Source of the DNA: a virus | IMG/VR virus record: IMGVR_UViG_3300039159_000052 | Location: 1-29,052 of that record | Direction: 5' to 3' (one strand) | Length of the DNA: 29,052 nt | Notes under the pieces: model-generated | What the model was told of the DNA's origin: nothing | What the model saw: only the letters and a program-made list of their open reading frames with translations | Database searches by the model: none | Part shown: one piece after another, positions 1-8,782 of the stretch | Layout: the number at the start of each line of letters is the position of its first letter | Numbering within the stretch: position 1 is the first letter of the stretch | Translations under genes and position numbers: made by a program

Positions 1-1883
1 ATGTTAAGACTGCACTGAACATTAGTAAGCAACAAGAGTTTCCACTGCTCGACTCACTCAACGAGTTTGTAGATAAAGTTGGCATGGCTGCAGGCGACGC
101 AGTTAACAAAGGCTTCCGTGACGCCAAGTCTGGGCTTATTACCTGGGAAGATGCCAACAAGCTAATGGAAGCTAAGGGGCTTGGCCGCTTGTACCAGAAT
201 GAAGCTGAGTATCTTGTAAACAACGAGCGCTATCCTAAGAACCTGGTAAAGACCGCGTTCCAGAAAGTCAACATGGCACTGGCTACTACCATGCTGCGCC
301 TGGACTTTGCAAACAGCATTGTTAACATTGTGTCCACGCCTATCATGCTGGGTACAGAACTCGCTAGTATCAGGAACTTGCTGAAAACTGATCCAGCGGC
401 AGCGGGCAAACTGCAGGAACTCATGAGCGTTGCGTTGCCAGGTGGAGAAGGCATCCGTGTCCCATCTACAAGTAAGCTTATCGGGGAGAGTATCAATAAC
501 TTCTTTGGCGCAGACAAGGCAGCACTCACGCAGCGTTACAAAGATATGGGGGCAATGAAAACTGTAACTAGCATGTACCATGACATGCTTGATATGGCCA
601 GCTACAATCCTGCTATGCCAATGAGTAGGTTTGCAGAGAATGCAGACAGGGTGGTCGAGATGGCTGCTAAGATAAGTGGCAACACTTTCTCAGAAGACTT
701 CACTCGTTTCGTGTCTGCTGATGTGATGAGGCAACTCAGCCAGCCAGTAGTAGATGCGGGTAAAATGACATTGAAAGAGCAAGATGCCTACATCAGTACG
801 TTCGTCAATCGAGTGCAAGGTAACTATGTCACGAGTCAACGACCTGTCATCTTCCAAGGAACCACTGGAGTTGCGGTATCATTGTTCCAAACGTACGCAT
901 TTAACGTGCTGCAGCAACTGCACCGTCACATCGAAAGAGGTGACAAAAGGACGGTGGCAGTATTCGCAGGACTGCAAGCATCTATGTTTGGAATGAATGG
1001 ACTGCCATTCTTTGATGCTACCAATACCTATCTCATTGGCAAGATGGTGTCAGAGAATCCTGAGCACAAGGATGCCTACAGTGTATTACCTGAATTTAAC
1101 AAAGAACTTGGTGACTGGATGCTGTATGGCACAGCCTCTGCTTTTCCCTTATTCTCTGGTTCTGCTCCTGCATTTTTTACCCGTGGAGACATGAATCCAC
1201 GGCACTTATTGATTGTGCCTACTGCAATCATGGATGTGCCAGCAGTTAGCGCAAGCATCAAACTTGCCAAGAGCCTCTATGACACAGGTAAAAACATTGG
1301 TGGGGGTGCAGATATTAGCGACGCATTGCTGCAAGGACTTGAGCATCAGGGGTGGAACAGGCCACTGGCAGGATTCGCACAGCTGATGGCAGGACAGAGT
1401 ACGAACAGTAAGGGTGCATTGATTAGTGCTGCCAGTGATTATCAAGCGACTACTGCACTTGGCGCACTGGCTGAGAGAGCACTGAGTCTCGAAGGTGCCA
1501 GCCGGCTGATGGGAGCTAGGCCCATGAATGAGGCAGTCGCTCTTAACGCCATGTATCGTAACAAATCTTACCAAGCAATGGACCGTGCAAGAATTGAAAG
1601 ACTCGGAGAAGTTGTTAAGACTAAGTTGTACAACAATGAGCTGCCTACTAGTGAGGAGCTAGATGACTTCATGTTACGCTACACACGCAGTGGCGGTAGA
1701 GTGGAGAACTTCTCTCAGGCAATGCAACGATGGACACGAGACTCTAATGTGAGCGTAGTTAACAGAATGGCTAACAAGCTTGGCAGTCCCTACTCCCAGA
1801 AGATGCAAACTATCATGGGCGGAGATACTGTAGGAGACTACCGTAACCAAGAGTTCATGCCTGGTCAGGATTCCTTTGAGTAG
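1..1883 (+). CDS. Large internal-virion-type structural protein, 3' part only
   Basis: The reading frame is already open at the left edge (first full codon at base 3) and has no stop before 1881-1883, so at least 626 residues of the C-terminal part of a larger protein are present. The ATG at 84 is internal and has no convincing ribosome site. The visible part is helix-rich with moderately hydrophobic stretches, such as the one around GVAVSLFQTYAFNVL, and has no catalytic motif I can name. Its length, composition and position at the end of a rightward block facing the replication genes resemble the giant internal or ejection proteins of podovirus-like phages, often built as polyvalent proteins. 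That identification is by general resemblance only. The gene ends just before a bidirectional terminator. It could also be another large virion protein. Confidence 0.5.
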   Translation, partial: VKTALNISKQQEFPLLDSLNEFVDKVGMAAGDAVNKGFRDAKSGLITWEDANKLMEAKGLGRLYQNEAEYLVNNERYPKNLVKTAFQKVNMALATTMLRLDFANSIVNIVSTPIMLGTELASIRNLLKTDPAAAGKLQELMSVALPGGEGIRVPSTSKLIGESINNFFGADKAALTQRYKDMGAMKTVTSMYHDMLDMASYNPAMPMSRFAENADRVVEMAAKISGNTFSEDFTRFVSADVMRQLSQPVVDAGKMTLKEQDAYISTFVNRVQGNYVTSQRPVIFQGTTGVAVSLFQTYAFNVLQQLHRHIERGDKRTVAVFAGLQASMFGMNGLPFFDATNTYLIGKMVSENPEHKDAYSVLPEFNKELGDWMLYGTASAFPLFSGSAPAFFTRGDMNPRHLLIVPTAIMDVPAVSASIKLAKSLYDTGKNIGGGADISDALLQGLEHQGWNRPLAGFAQLMAGQSTNSKGALISAASDYQATTALGALAERALSLEGASRLMGARPMNEAVALNAMYRNKSYQAMDRARIERLGEVVKTKLYNNELPTSEELDDFMLRYTRSGGRVENFSQAMQRWTRDSNVSVVNRMANKLGSPYSQKMQTIMGGDTVGDYRNQEFMPGQDSFE

Positions 1884-1897
1884 AAAACAACAGACGT

Positions 1898-1937
1898 AAA
1901 AAAGCCCCCAAGGATGATAAGTCCAAGGGGGCTTTTC
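1898..1937. terminator. Bidirectional intrinsic terminator between convergent genes
   Basis: A ten-base stem AAAAGCCCCC (1899-1909 region) pairs with GGGGGCTTTT (1926-1935). On the plus strand it is followed by TTTTCTTTTT, and on the minus strand by a run of T (the A run before the stem). It lies between the plus-strand structural gene ending at 1883 and the minus-strand gene ending at 1963, so it can stop transcription from both sides. Confidence 0.88.
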
Positions 1938-1962
1938 TTTTTCAGTGTACTAAGTGCTAGTG

Positions 1963-2271
1963 TTAGCCTTTGTATTCAATCTTCCGCGTGTCCAAGCTTT
2001 CTGCAAATCCTTTGTAAAACTCTTGCTCGGGCGCAGTCATGACTGATGTTTTGCGCTTCATCCACTTAGGCGGCATATCCGCATGGCGCAAAACAATGAC
2101 TGCCAATATATTGCCACAGGAGAGATGAGTAGCAGCTAGCGAGTCAGCTTTACCTTTAGCTTCTGAGTCAGTGGTTGCCTCAACATCCACTACTACGATT
2201 CCTTCCCGCGCATCAAACACAACAGCGCGCCAATTTACTTGCGCTGCACTGGCAATGCCAATGCTACTCAT
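1963..2271 (-). CDS. Hypothetical protein, 102 aa, last gene of leftward block
   Basis: Small soluble protein with no motif that I recognise. The N-terminal half looks like a compact alpha/beta fold (an AVVFDAREGIVVVDVEA strand pattern followed by a charged helix). The C-terminal half is basic and then acidic. The start codon overlaps the stop of the upstream MazG-like gene by four bases (ATGA), and GAGGAAGA lies at ribosome-site distance, which fixes the start and shows translational coupling. It is the promoter-distal end of the leftward block and is followed by the terminator at 1898-1937. No function is assigned. Confidence 0.75.
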   Translation of the reverse strand: MSSIGIASAAQVNWRAVVFDAREGIVVVDVEATTDSEAKGKADSLAATHLSCGNILAVIVLRHADMPPKWMKRKTSVMTAPEQEFYKGFAESLDTRKIEYKG

Positions 2272-2747
2272 GATTCTTCCTCTGCGCTTCTACTCTTGAG
2301 CAGCAGATCAAAATACTTCTTGAGCTTTGGCTCAGGCTTCCAGTAGTCCGGCCCCTTCTGGAGTTTGCCATCAATGAACAGTGGCGTACCGTTAGCTTGT
2401 AGCTTGCTAAAGTTACTGGCCATTATGGTACTCAGCACCAAGTCATTATCAAGCCCAAACTTCAGCATCTCGCTTGCGCAGAACACTTGGATATCACCAA
2501 GCCAGTCTGCCAAGTCAACAAGAATGTCAATAGGCGCCTCACCTACCTTGGTCTTTTCGATGATCTCATCAACTTCATCAACCTCGTCAAGCAGCATCTT
2601 CTTGAACTCATCAAGGCGCTTGACAAGTTGAACACGGGCTGAACCTTTTTCAGACGAAGTGCTGAAAGGAATGGCAGGCTCAAAGCCGGCAGCCATACCA
2701 TACATCATATTGAAACGGATAATATCTTTTTTGAATTGCGAGGTCAT
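2268..2747 (-). CDS. MazG/HisE-like nucleotide pyrophosphohydrolase
   Basis: A 159-residue all-alpha protein. The acidic helix with E55 and E58 (DEVDEVDE), followed about 20 residues later by D78, D81 and D85 (DILVDLADWLGD), fits the ExxE...DxxD metal site of the all-alpha NTP pyrophosphohydrolase superfamily (MazG, HisE, dUTPase-like). Known members hydrolyse NTPs or dNTPs to the monophosphate and pyrophosphate. Phage versions are proposed to clean up the nucleotide pool or lower alarmone levels. The segment after the metal site (ANGTPLFIDGKLQKGPDYW) is also typical of phage members. SD AAGGA lies before the ATG, and the upstream gene stops two bases before the start. Substrate cannot be read from sequence. 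Confidence 0.75.
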   Translation of the reverse strand: MTSQFKKDIIRFNMMYGMAAGFEPAIPFSTSSEKGSARVQLVKRLDEFKKMLLDEVDEVDEIIEKTKVGEAPIDILVDLADWLGDIQVFCASEMLKFGLDNDLVLSTIMASNFSKLQANGTPLFIDGKLQKGPDYWKPEPKLKKYFDLLLKSRSAEEES

Positions 2748-2749
2748 GA

Positions 2750-2956
2750 TTAGTCCTTAGAGAAAGTAGGCAATGGTGCCCAGTGAGTCCACCAATCACC
2801 TGATTGGTAATTGCCATATGCAACGACACCTGCTGGTCTGTTAATAACTTGTATCTTTACTCCCCTTGGTGTATGTTCATCAATCTCAATGTAGTGGTAG
2901 TTACTATCTACCGCAGCTCGCTTAGTGGAGTCTAGGCTCGGTGGATTTTTGCTCAC
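2750..2956 (-). CDS. Hypothetical protein, 68 aa, GTG start
   Basis: Small protein of unknown function with a Trp-rich C-terminus (GDWWTHWAPLP). The start is GTG, with AGGAT seven bases upstream, and overlaps the stop of the upstream gene (GTGA), so coupling supports this start. The tight fit between two real genes (two-base gap downstream) supports it being coding. No domain recognised. Confidence 0.65.
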   Translation of the reverse strand: MSKNPPSLDSTKRAAVDSNYHYIEIDEHTPRGVKIQVINRPAGVVAYGNYQSGDWWTHWAPLPTFSKD

Positions 2957-3225
2957 AATGTAATCCTATGAAGACCCTTTACGTATGCAGACTCTGGCTT
3001 AGGTGCATCAGGCGGAGGAAGTGCTGCTATAAATATTGCCGTAAGCTGACCAGCAGAACCAACTGCCCACCTGTCAATATAAACATCAGGCATGTGACGC
3101 AGTATGCCGTAAATGCTAACCTTTGGTACGCCAGACAACCTGGCAAGTTGCTCGCTAGCTAGTCCGTCTGGGTTTGCATGTAGCACGGCTCGAAGTTTGT
3201 TTTGTAGCGCAGAAGTAGCGGGCAT
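2953..3225 (-). CDS. Small winged-helix/HTH protein
   Basis: A 90-residue protein. Residues about 5-50 read as a helix-turn-helix: a leading helix (LQNKLRAVLHANPDG), then LASEQLARLSGVPKVSIYGIL as the two helices, then a short wing-like strand pair (DVYIDRWAV). This is the usual pattern of small winged-helix DNA-binding proteins. The C-terminal 30 residues are proline-rich and probably flexible. It follows the DUF3987-type ATPase gene with a 21-base gap and has only a weak ribosome site. It may be a transcription factor or a replication accessory. The fold call is an inference from the residue pattern. Confidence 0.65.
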   Translation of the reverse strand: MPATSALQNKLRAVLHANPDGLASEQLARLSGVPKVSIYGILRHMPDVYIDRWAVGSAGQLTAIFIAALPPPDAPKPESAYVKGLHRITL

Positions 3226-3246
3226 GCTAGTTGCTCGGTTGGTTTG

Positions 3247-4512
3247 TCATAGCTTGCTCTCCTTAAGTAATGAAAAATCACAATACACAGCCTTATTATT
3301 AAGTATCTTTCTCACAGGTAAAAATCCCTGCACATCACTGCCCTTGGTGCGAGATACGTACTGAGCCTTGCCACCTTGGACAAGTCCAGCCATGATCTTA
3401 TTTAGATCGTCAATGCGCTCCAGGTCAGTCTGCACTTGTTTCCAAAGCTCGTTAACATCCATTGGCTTACCTGCTTCTGCCATGACAGCTAACAGCCTTG
3501 CCGCCACATCTGCGTTCTTACTCTTACCAAACTCTCCCATTGCCAGTGGCATCTTATGCTCAGTGAAGGACAAGAGAGTGTTAGCAAACAGTACGTCAGG
3601 TGCTTGTATCTCCGTACGCATGTTACTGGCTGCGGTTAGCATACATAGCTTGAGCAAATGCGTGTGACGCCTAGTGCTGTAGTGCTTGAACCTAGCATCG
3701 TCAAGTCCTAGGAACGTGCGATAGATTGTCTCTAGCATATTCATAGCTTGCTTGGTAAAGGTAGCAGGCCCTTGCACTGTTTGCTGTATCTCAATGAGCG
3801 CAGCAGTTAACTCATCCCTGATACTGTCACTTGGCTTCTTAGGGAACGCTATCTTCTTTCCACTAACTTCTCCATACACGAGTAAGAGTCTAGACAAGAA
3901 ACCCTGTCCAAGAGACTGCGGTGGAAAAGCTTCTGCAAATCCTGCGTGTGTGTTCCCACCAAGGATAGAAAGAGTGGGCTGATAAATACTAACACTTCTG
4001 GATGTTTTAAGTCGTTGAGTGAAGGGTTGGTTAGGATCATCCCAGTCCCAGAGACTGCCCAGTAAGGATAGGAACTCCAAGTTTCCTGAGCCAACAAACT
4101 CATTGAACTCATCGGCAACAATGTAAACTTGCTTAGGATCCCCTCCAACATACGCGTCTCCGAATAGATTAGACATAGCCGAATTGGCGTTGATGGTACC
4201 TGTGTCATCTTCAATGCCCTCAAGGTCAAGTAGGAACTTTTCTTTAGACGTGCGCTGATGTGCGTACTTCTCGAACCCGGCAGTGCTAAGCACACGCTTG
4301 CTTGTCTTGATAGCAGTGGACTTGCGAGTGCCAGGATCGCCGATTAGCATTACAAACATGTTAGGCATGATATTGCTATCCCCGAATGGCATGTAGTATT
4401 GCCTGCCTAGCAGCGCACTCAACCCCGTGAGTAGACTCCACCTATGGAACACTAGTGGTGGCTCAGTCTCCTCAACGAAAGCAAAGTATTTATCGAAAAG
4501 TACGGTACTCAT
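3247..4512 (-). CDS. DUF3987-type P-loop ATPase, probable replicative helicase
   Basis: A 421-residue protein with a Walker A motif GDPGTRKST (residues 58-66) and a Walker B-like VYIVADEF (129-136). The N-terminal lead-in (PPLVFHRWSLLTGLSALLGR) is typical of DUF3987/primase-helicase-associated P-loop ATPases found in phages and mobile elements. The C-terminal third is helical and ends in a small domain that could be a winged helix (DVNELWKQVQTDLERIDDLNKIM). It starts one base after the DNA polymerase stop codon, so the two are translated together. By position it is a good candidate for the replicative helicase or helicase loader. No primase zinc finger or TOPRIM signature is visible here. Confidence 0.72.
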   Translation of the reverse strand: MSTVLFDKYFAFVEETEPPLVFHRWSLLTGLSALLGRQYYMPFGDSNIMPNMFVMLIGDPGTRKSTAIKTSKRVLSTAGFEKYAHQRTSKEKFLLDLEGIEDDTGTINANSAMSNLFGDAYVGGDPKQVYIVADEFNEFVGSGNLEFLSLLGSLWDWDDPNQPFTQRLKTSRSVSIYQPTLSILGGNTHAGFAEAFPPQSLGQGFLSRLLLVYGEVSGKKIAFPKKPSDSIRDELTAALIEIQQTVQGPATFTKQAMNMLETIYRTFLGLDDARFKHYSTRRHTHLLKLCMLTAASNMRTEIQAPDVLFANTLLSFTEHKMPLAMGEFGKSKNADVAARLLAVMAEAGKPMDVNELWKQVQTDLERIDDLNKIMAGLVQGGKAQYVSRTKGSDVQGFLPVRKILNNKAVYCDFSLLKESKL

Positions 4513-4513
4513 A

Positions 4514-6784
4514 TCAACTCTTTAAGTCTGCCCAGAACCAGCCCCCTGCTTTGATATCTGGTGGAATCAACATGGTGCGTGTCACACCGGCGATGTCTTT
4601 AACCTGAATGGGATTTTCCATCAACTTCTGGACAACAGCAGGAGTATCAGCCCCGCGATAAGCAAAAAAGATGCTATCGTGAATGTTGGCTTTAAGCCGT
4701 ACCTTTCCTCTAAGGCTACCATACACAGTATCACGCCAGATAATGTAAAAGCGCTGATTGATAATACCAGCAGAAAGGTTTTGAGGTCCATGAGCTACCG
4801 CTGAATTGAGTGCAGGCTTACTACCTGTTGGATCAGCAAAGAAGTGGCGAACCCAGCCAAGCTCCGATACTAGCTTCTTAGTCATCTTGATCTGACGCTT
4901 GATAGCATCATACCAATCTCTCTTTACTTCTGGGTACGTTGACTCATACGTGTTAAGCAAATGCTGGCACACCTGAATCAGCGTCCACTTGGCCGGCAGC
5001 CCTAGCAATATCCTAGCCTCTGCTGCTTTCTTAGGCCCCATCGTATCAAGCAGTACAGCGGCACCCATGTTATAGTTACTGCCGTGGTTGACTCGCTTAG
5101 ATAGATCACGAAGCTTCTTGTCTACTGCTTCGTATGCAACACCAAAGAACTTATGTGCGTTCCACGTATGGTAGTCTTTGTCAGATTCCACAAGGTTAAT
5201 GAGGGACTGGCACCCAGAAAGGTAACCAACACAGCGAGCTTCAGACTGTGCGTAGTCACCTTCCGCAAAGCCATCCCAACCTTCATCGCATTCAATATAA
5301 TCTTTAACATCCGGCCCGCCTGGAATGTTTTGAATCTGTAAGCCACACCAATAGGATGACTCTGTACTGGCAAGCCTGCCACTGTCGGTACCTGCTGGGT
5401 TGGTCTTGTAGTACAGCCTGTCATGCCAAAACTTATCCCAAATAAAATATGTGGAAAGAAGCTTGGCTTGCTCACGATACTCAATGATGGCAGATATGAT
5501 ACGCTCATTGAGTGGATGACCGGCTGCACACTTGTTAAGTTCCTTGACGTTGGAACTATCAATGTCCTTTGGCATACCAAGGCAGACAAGAAGTCTCTTA
5601 ACTTGGTCAGGGCTGCGAGGATTAAACTTAGGGCCAATCCACTTAGCAAGCGGCTCAGCTACTATCTTAAGTCTTTCCTCTGCTCTCGCCTTGTTCCTAT
5701 CAAACACTTCCTTGTTAACTCTTAGTCCGTCTGCCTCCATGTGCAAGCAAGGGAACACAAGAGGAAACTCAGTGAGATAGTTATTGATAGCCCACGGCGG
5801 CACCTCGTTAACAAGGCTAAGATACGCCATCATAGTAGACCAACAATCCTTAGCGTTGTACTCAAAAAGTTCGTACTCCCCGCCGGCGCTGTCATCTTTC
5901 CAGTAGCGCACCTCACGCACGGTAAACGCAGTAATGAAGTCCAGCCTCTTAGGAAGTTCTGCGTACCAGGAATGGAACATATGTTGTGTGTCGTGCAACC
6001 ATGCAGTTACTGGCACGTTCCAGCGCCAGAAGTACAGGTTGTCATACATGCCATTCTGGAAAATCTTAGATACAGGTGTGGCGTTTAGTGCCCGAACAAA
6101 GGAGTGCGCAAGCATACATTTGAAGGGTACAACGACAGACCTTGTACTACCATCAGATAGTAAAGCGCAATAGCCAACACAATGAATGCGGCGATGGTCA
6201 TCATCACGATAAGTCTCAATGTCCACCGCCAGCAAGCGCGCACCAGAGAATTCTGCAAGAATCTTGTCACTTGTGCCAGGAGTCCACAGTTCCCAAGTAA
6301 ATTGGGTTTGCGGGAACCAAGCAGACGGCTTCGTAATCTTAGTGAGAAGCCGCTTGAACACAAACGAAGCTTCAGCAACTGTGCGGAGATGCTCAAGCGG
6401 ATTGAGAATAAGTACTTTAACATCGTGAGTCAACCTTGTAACGTCATTACCTGGGATGGTGAAGAAACTACCGTGGTAGTCATTGACTGACAGTACCTTG
6501 AACGCGCCATTCTTATTCAACGGGCGACTAAAATCAGGAAGCATACGCAGCAGCGCAGTCATAGTGACATGGCAGGTGCATACAATATCTGTGATCTTGT
6601 TCGCATTCACCTTTGCTGCTACTGTAGCCGCATACTCCAGTGGCTCCAGCAGAACCTTGAGTGCCACTGGACCAAGTAACTCCCTGAACTGCGGAAGGTA
6701 ACTGCGATCATTGGGAGTGCCAAACATACCTACCACAGTTGTGCTGGTAGGTTGCTGTGCTGCTTTGGGTAGAAAAGACGCCAT
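4514..6784 (-). CDS. DNA polymerase I-like (family A) with 3'-5' exonuclease
   Basis: A 756-residue family A polymerase without a 5' nuclease domain. The proofreading exonuclease shows D188 and E190 (AVDIET, Exo I), N245-x2-D248 (Exo II region) and Y309-x3-D313 (YNAKD, Exo III). In the polymerase domain, motif A is GDYAQSEAR (D510), motif B is R559-x3-K563...Y571 (RDLSKRVNHGSNYNMG) and motif C is HDS (702-704). The position four residues after the motif B lysine is His567, where T7 polymerase has Tyr and Taq has Phe. The residue after Tyr571 is Asn rather than Gly. SD AGGAT precedes the ATG. It is separated from the upstream gene by an intrinsic terminator and coupled to the ATPase gene downstream. 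This is the replicative polymerase of the phage. Confidence 0.96.
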   Translation of the reverse strand: MASFLPKAAQQPTSTTVVGMFGTPNDRSYLPQFRELLGPVALKVLLEPLEYAATVAAKVNANKITDIVCTCHVTMTALLRMLPDFSRPLNKNGAFKVLSVNDYHGSFFTIPGNDVTRLTHDVKVLILNPLEHLRTVAEASFVFKRLLTKITKPSAWFPQTQFTWELWTPGTSDKILAEFSGARLLAVDIETYRDDDHRRIHCVGYCALLSDGSTRSVVVPFKCMLAHSFVRALNATPVSKIFQNGMYDNLYFWRWNVPVTAWLHDTQHMFHSWYAELPKRLDFITAFTVREVRYWKDDSAGGEYELFEYNAKDCWSTMMAYLSLVNEVPPWAINNYLTEFPLVFPCLHMEADGLRVNKEVFDRNKARAEERLKIVAEPLAKWIGPKFNPRSPDQVKRLLVCLGMPKDIDSSNVKELNKCAAGHPLNERIISAIIEYREQAKLLSTYFIWDKFWHDRLYYKTNPAGTDSGRLASTESSYWCGLQIQNIPGGPDVKDYIECDEGWDGFAEGDYAQSEARCVGYLSGCQSLINLVESDKDYHTWNAHKFFGVAYEAVDKKLRDLSKRVNHGSNYNMGAAVLLDTMGPKKAAEARILLGLPAKWTLIQVCQHLLNTYESTYPEVKRDWYDAIKRQIKMTKKLVSELGWVRHFFADPTGSKPALNSAVAHGPQNLSAGIINQRFYIIWRDTVYGSLRGKVRLKANIHDSIFFAYRGADTPAVVQKLMENPIQVKDIAGVTRTMLIPPDIKAGGWFWADLKS

Positions 6785-6846
6785 ATAGTATCCTGTTTAT
6801 TTAGTTTCTTGGGTAAAAAGCGGAGCATAAAAGCCACGCCATTTAC

Positions 6847-6880
6847 ACAAAAAGCCCACTACTTTTTGAGTAGTGAGCTT
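6847..6880 (-). terminator. Leftward intrinsic terminator upstream of DNA polymerase
   Basis: On the minus strand AGCTCACTAC (6879-6870) pairs with GTAGTGGGCT (6862-6853), ten pairs including one G-T, around a seven-base loop, and is followed by TTTTTG. It lies between the OB-fold candidate gene and the polymerase, so it should lower polymerase expression relative to the upstream gene unless read-through or antitermination occurs. No strong promoter is visible between it and the polymerase start; only a weak TATGCT-type -10 candidate is present. Confidence 0.82.
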
Positions 6881-6907
6881 GCAGTCAAGCATTAGCAGCT
6901 CAACAAC

Positions 6908-7378
6908 TTACACAATAGTAACGTCTTTCAACATGAAGTTGAAACGGCCTTCTTCACGCTTGTCGGCGCGCCGGGTCAAGGTAGCAACAATTGCAACAGA
7001 CTTGATCTGCTCCAGCGTATCACCGATCTTGGGAGTTTCAAAGAATGCGGAGAACACAGCAACGCGTTCTTTCAACATACCCATACCAATTTCGTTGATC
7101 GTACCATCCTTCTTAAACGGTGAGAACATCTCCATAAACTTCTGGTCAGCAGCACACTCGCCTGCTTCGTCAGGGTTCTTGACTTCGTTCACGTTCTTGA
7201 TGAGGTAAGAGAACTTGATGTACTCGCTACCTTTGTCGCTCTTCTCGCGAGTAGCAGTGACTTCCAAATCGTAGCTGCCGGTAGGAGGAACACCAATAGG
7301 AGGCAGGTCATCAATGTCATCCATCGAAGCATTCATCAAAGCATCGAAGTCAGCCAGTGCAGGGTTATTCGTAGACAT
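6908..7378 (-). CDS. Putative ssDNA-binding / OB-fold (DUF669-like) protein
   Basis: A 156-residue protein with an acidic N-terminus (MDDIDDLPPIG), then a likely beta-barrel segment. That segment is a strand pattern SYDLEVTATREKSDKGSEYIKFSYLI near residues 35-65, and a C-terminal pair VAIVATLTRRADKREEGRFNFMLKDVTIV. This resembles small phage OB-fold proteins that serve as single-strand DNA-binding proteins (DUF669-like), and the position next to the polymerase fits. The TTG at 7393 is an alternative start, but ATG 7378 has GGA eight bases upstream and no need for the extension. A perfect hairpin AGTCAC-AGAC-GTGACT (7442-7457) lies in the leader. No aromatic-rich signature proves DNA binding. 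Confidence 0.5.
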   Translation of the reverse strand: MSTNNPALADFDALMNASMDDIDDLPPIGVPPTGSYDLEVTATREKSDKGSEYIKFSYLIKNVNEVKNPDEAGECAADQKFMEMFSPFKKDGTINEIGMGMLKERVAVFSAFFETPKIGDTLEQIKSVAIVATLTRRADKREEGRFNFMLKDVTIV

Positions 7379-7460
7379 TTCAATTCCAATCAAAGCAAGG
7401 GCAAAGCCCAGAGTTAACAGACTTCCGGCCTGTCAGCGGTTAGTCACAGACGTGACTTTA

Positions 7461-7952
7461 TTACTTAGGAACTTGGCAACGATTCTCAGCAAGCTTAGCA
7501 TAGCCTTGAATGTCGTGCCAGTTATCAACGTACTCAGGATCACCTGAGAGGATGCGAGCGATCTTGTCGGCAATAACTGTAAGTGCCTGCTTCTTATCAA
7601 CAGTCAGCTTGCGCCAACCTTTACCATTGGCACGCATACAGTCTTGTAACTCCTGCGCAATAGCAGCGTGCTCGCTGAAATCTCCGTAACGCAGGCCACG
7701 TTGCTGAAGCGTGGCCTCAATGTCAGGATGGTCTGAAGCACGGCGACCAACTGACTGAGCAGCAGCAAGACGAACATCGTAGCTAGTGCCTTCTGGCAAG
7801 TCAGTCATACGTTGACCGAATTCAGTCAGCACGCCAGCCACGTGGGCGTTTGGAAGATCTGGAGCAGCGTGCGCAGCCGCGGGATACCTGGTTCCCCGCG
7901 TGTCAACAGAGTTATATGACTGGTTTGGGTTAATTGAATGCGTAATGCTCAT
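7461..7952 (-). CDS. DUF6378-type phage protein
   Basis: A 163-residue protein. The C-terminal half carries the pattern RYGDFSEHAAIAQELQ (88-103), then KKQALTVIADKIARILSGDP (120-139) and YVDNWHDIQGYAKLAE (141-156). This matches the family of small helical phage proteins with a KiaRi..Gdp...D.W.DiaGYa signature (DUF6378). The family has no established biochemical function that I know of. It is common next to phage nucleotide-metabolism and recombination genes. The N-terminal 60 residues are low in hydrophobics and probably flexible. SD TAGGAGT and a four-base overlap with the Sak4-like gene upstream fix the start. Confidence 0.7.
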   Translation of the reverse strand: MSITHSINPNQSYNSVDTRGTRYPAAAHAAPDLPNAHVAGVLTEFGQRMTDLPEGTSYDVRLAAAQSVGRRASDHPDIEATLQQRGLRYGDFSEHAAIAQELQDCMRANGKGWRKLTVDKKQALTVIADKIARILSGDPEYVDNWHDIQGYAKLAENRCQVPK

Positions 7953-8782
7953 GATGGTTTAACTCCTAATCGCTCGAACAAGGGCAGCAGAGAGATGTCT
8001 GCATCTTTAAGACTGTCCAGTTTAACCCCACTTCTGCCACCTGTCAATACCGTTGCAGATGAGATGCTGGAATTAATAACACTGTGCTTCTTGTTAATGA
8101 CGCTGACATACACGAGTTCGTCAAAAAACTTACCTGACATCTTAGAGTAGTTCCGGGTTCCTGCCATTGGCACGATAGCTTCCTTACTACTGTCAGCTTT
8201 CTCACTGTCAATCTCATGGCTAATGACAACCACGTTCAGGTCAATGACTTGGATCAAAGACAAAACTTCTTCCATGAGTGCGCCTTGCTTGGCGTAATCG
8301 TTAAAGGTTGCCTTGTAATCTTCGCCAGTAGTGGGGTGTGTAATATCCTTATGCACCACTTTGTTCATGGCACTGGCAGCAAGCTGGCTCATGCTGTCAA
8401 TAACAAGAATGTCCCTGTCCGTAAAGGTAAGTATGTCAAGCTCAGACCACCGAGCCTCAGCATCCTTGGTGCACAGTGGGCAATTGACTTTGCCGTGCTT
8501 GTAGCAAATGCGACGCTTGCCACCTTTGAGTACCGCACGAACTGTGTCAATAGCAACAGGGTACATGCGGTGATCTGGTACAGTAATCACGTTGACATTC
8601 TTCCTGAACTTAGGATTGAGCATGTCAGGATTAAGCAAAGTCTTGACACCATTCTCAAGGTCAAGCCAGTGCAAGTTGAAGTTAGCAGCAAGTTTGCCAA
8701 CAAGCGCAGTCTTGCCACTTTTAGGTGGCCCGTAAACAAGGGCTTTGACGCGGGCAGATTGTTTGTACTCATCGAGGTTCAT
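7949..8782 (-). CDS. Sak4-like RecA-fold ATPase (AAA_24 type)
   Basis: A 277-residue P-loop ATPase with Walker A GPPKSGKT (18-25), a Walker B strand ending DILVIDS (D129), and a later strand VVVISHE. This order fits the phage RecA-like Sak4/AAA_24 family, which acts as a single-strand annealing or strand-exchange partner in phage recombination. An insertion after the second strand carries C93, H96, C101 and C104 (CYKHGKVNCPLC), a likely zinc site not needed for the RecA core. AAAGGAG sits before the ATG. The start overlaps the stop of the nuclease gene (ATGA) and the end overlaps the DUF6378 gene, so the three are a tight operon. It might alternatively be a helicase loader. Confidence 0.72.
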   Translation of the reverse strand: MNLDEYKQSARVKALVYGPPKSGKTALVGKLAANFNLHWLDLENGVKTLLNPDMLNPKFRKNVNVITVPDHRMYPVAIDTVRAVLKGGKRRICYKHGKVNCPLCTKDAEARWSELDILTFTDRDILVIDSMSQLAASAMNKVVHKDITHPTTGEDYKATFNDYAKQGALMEEVLSLIQVIDLNVVVISHEIDSEKADSSKEAIVPMAGTRNYSKMSGKFFDELVYVSVINKKHSVINSSISSATVLTGGRSGVKLDSLKDADISLLPLFERLGVKPS

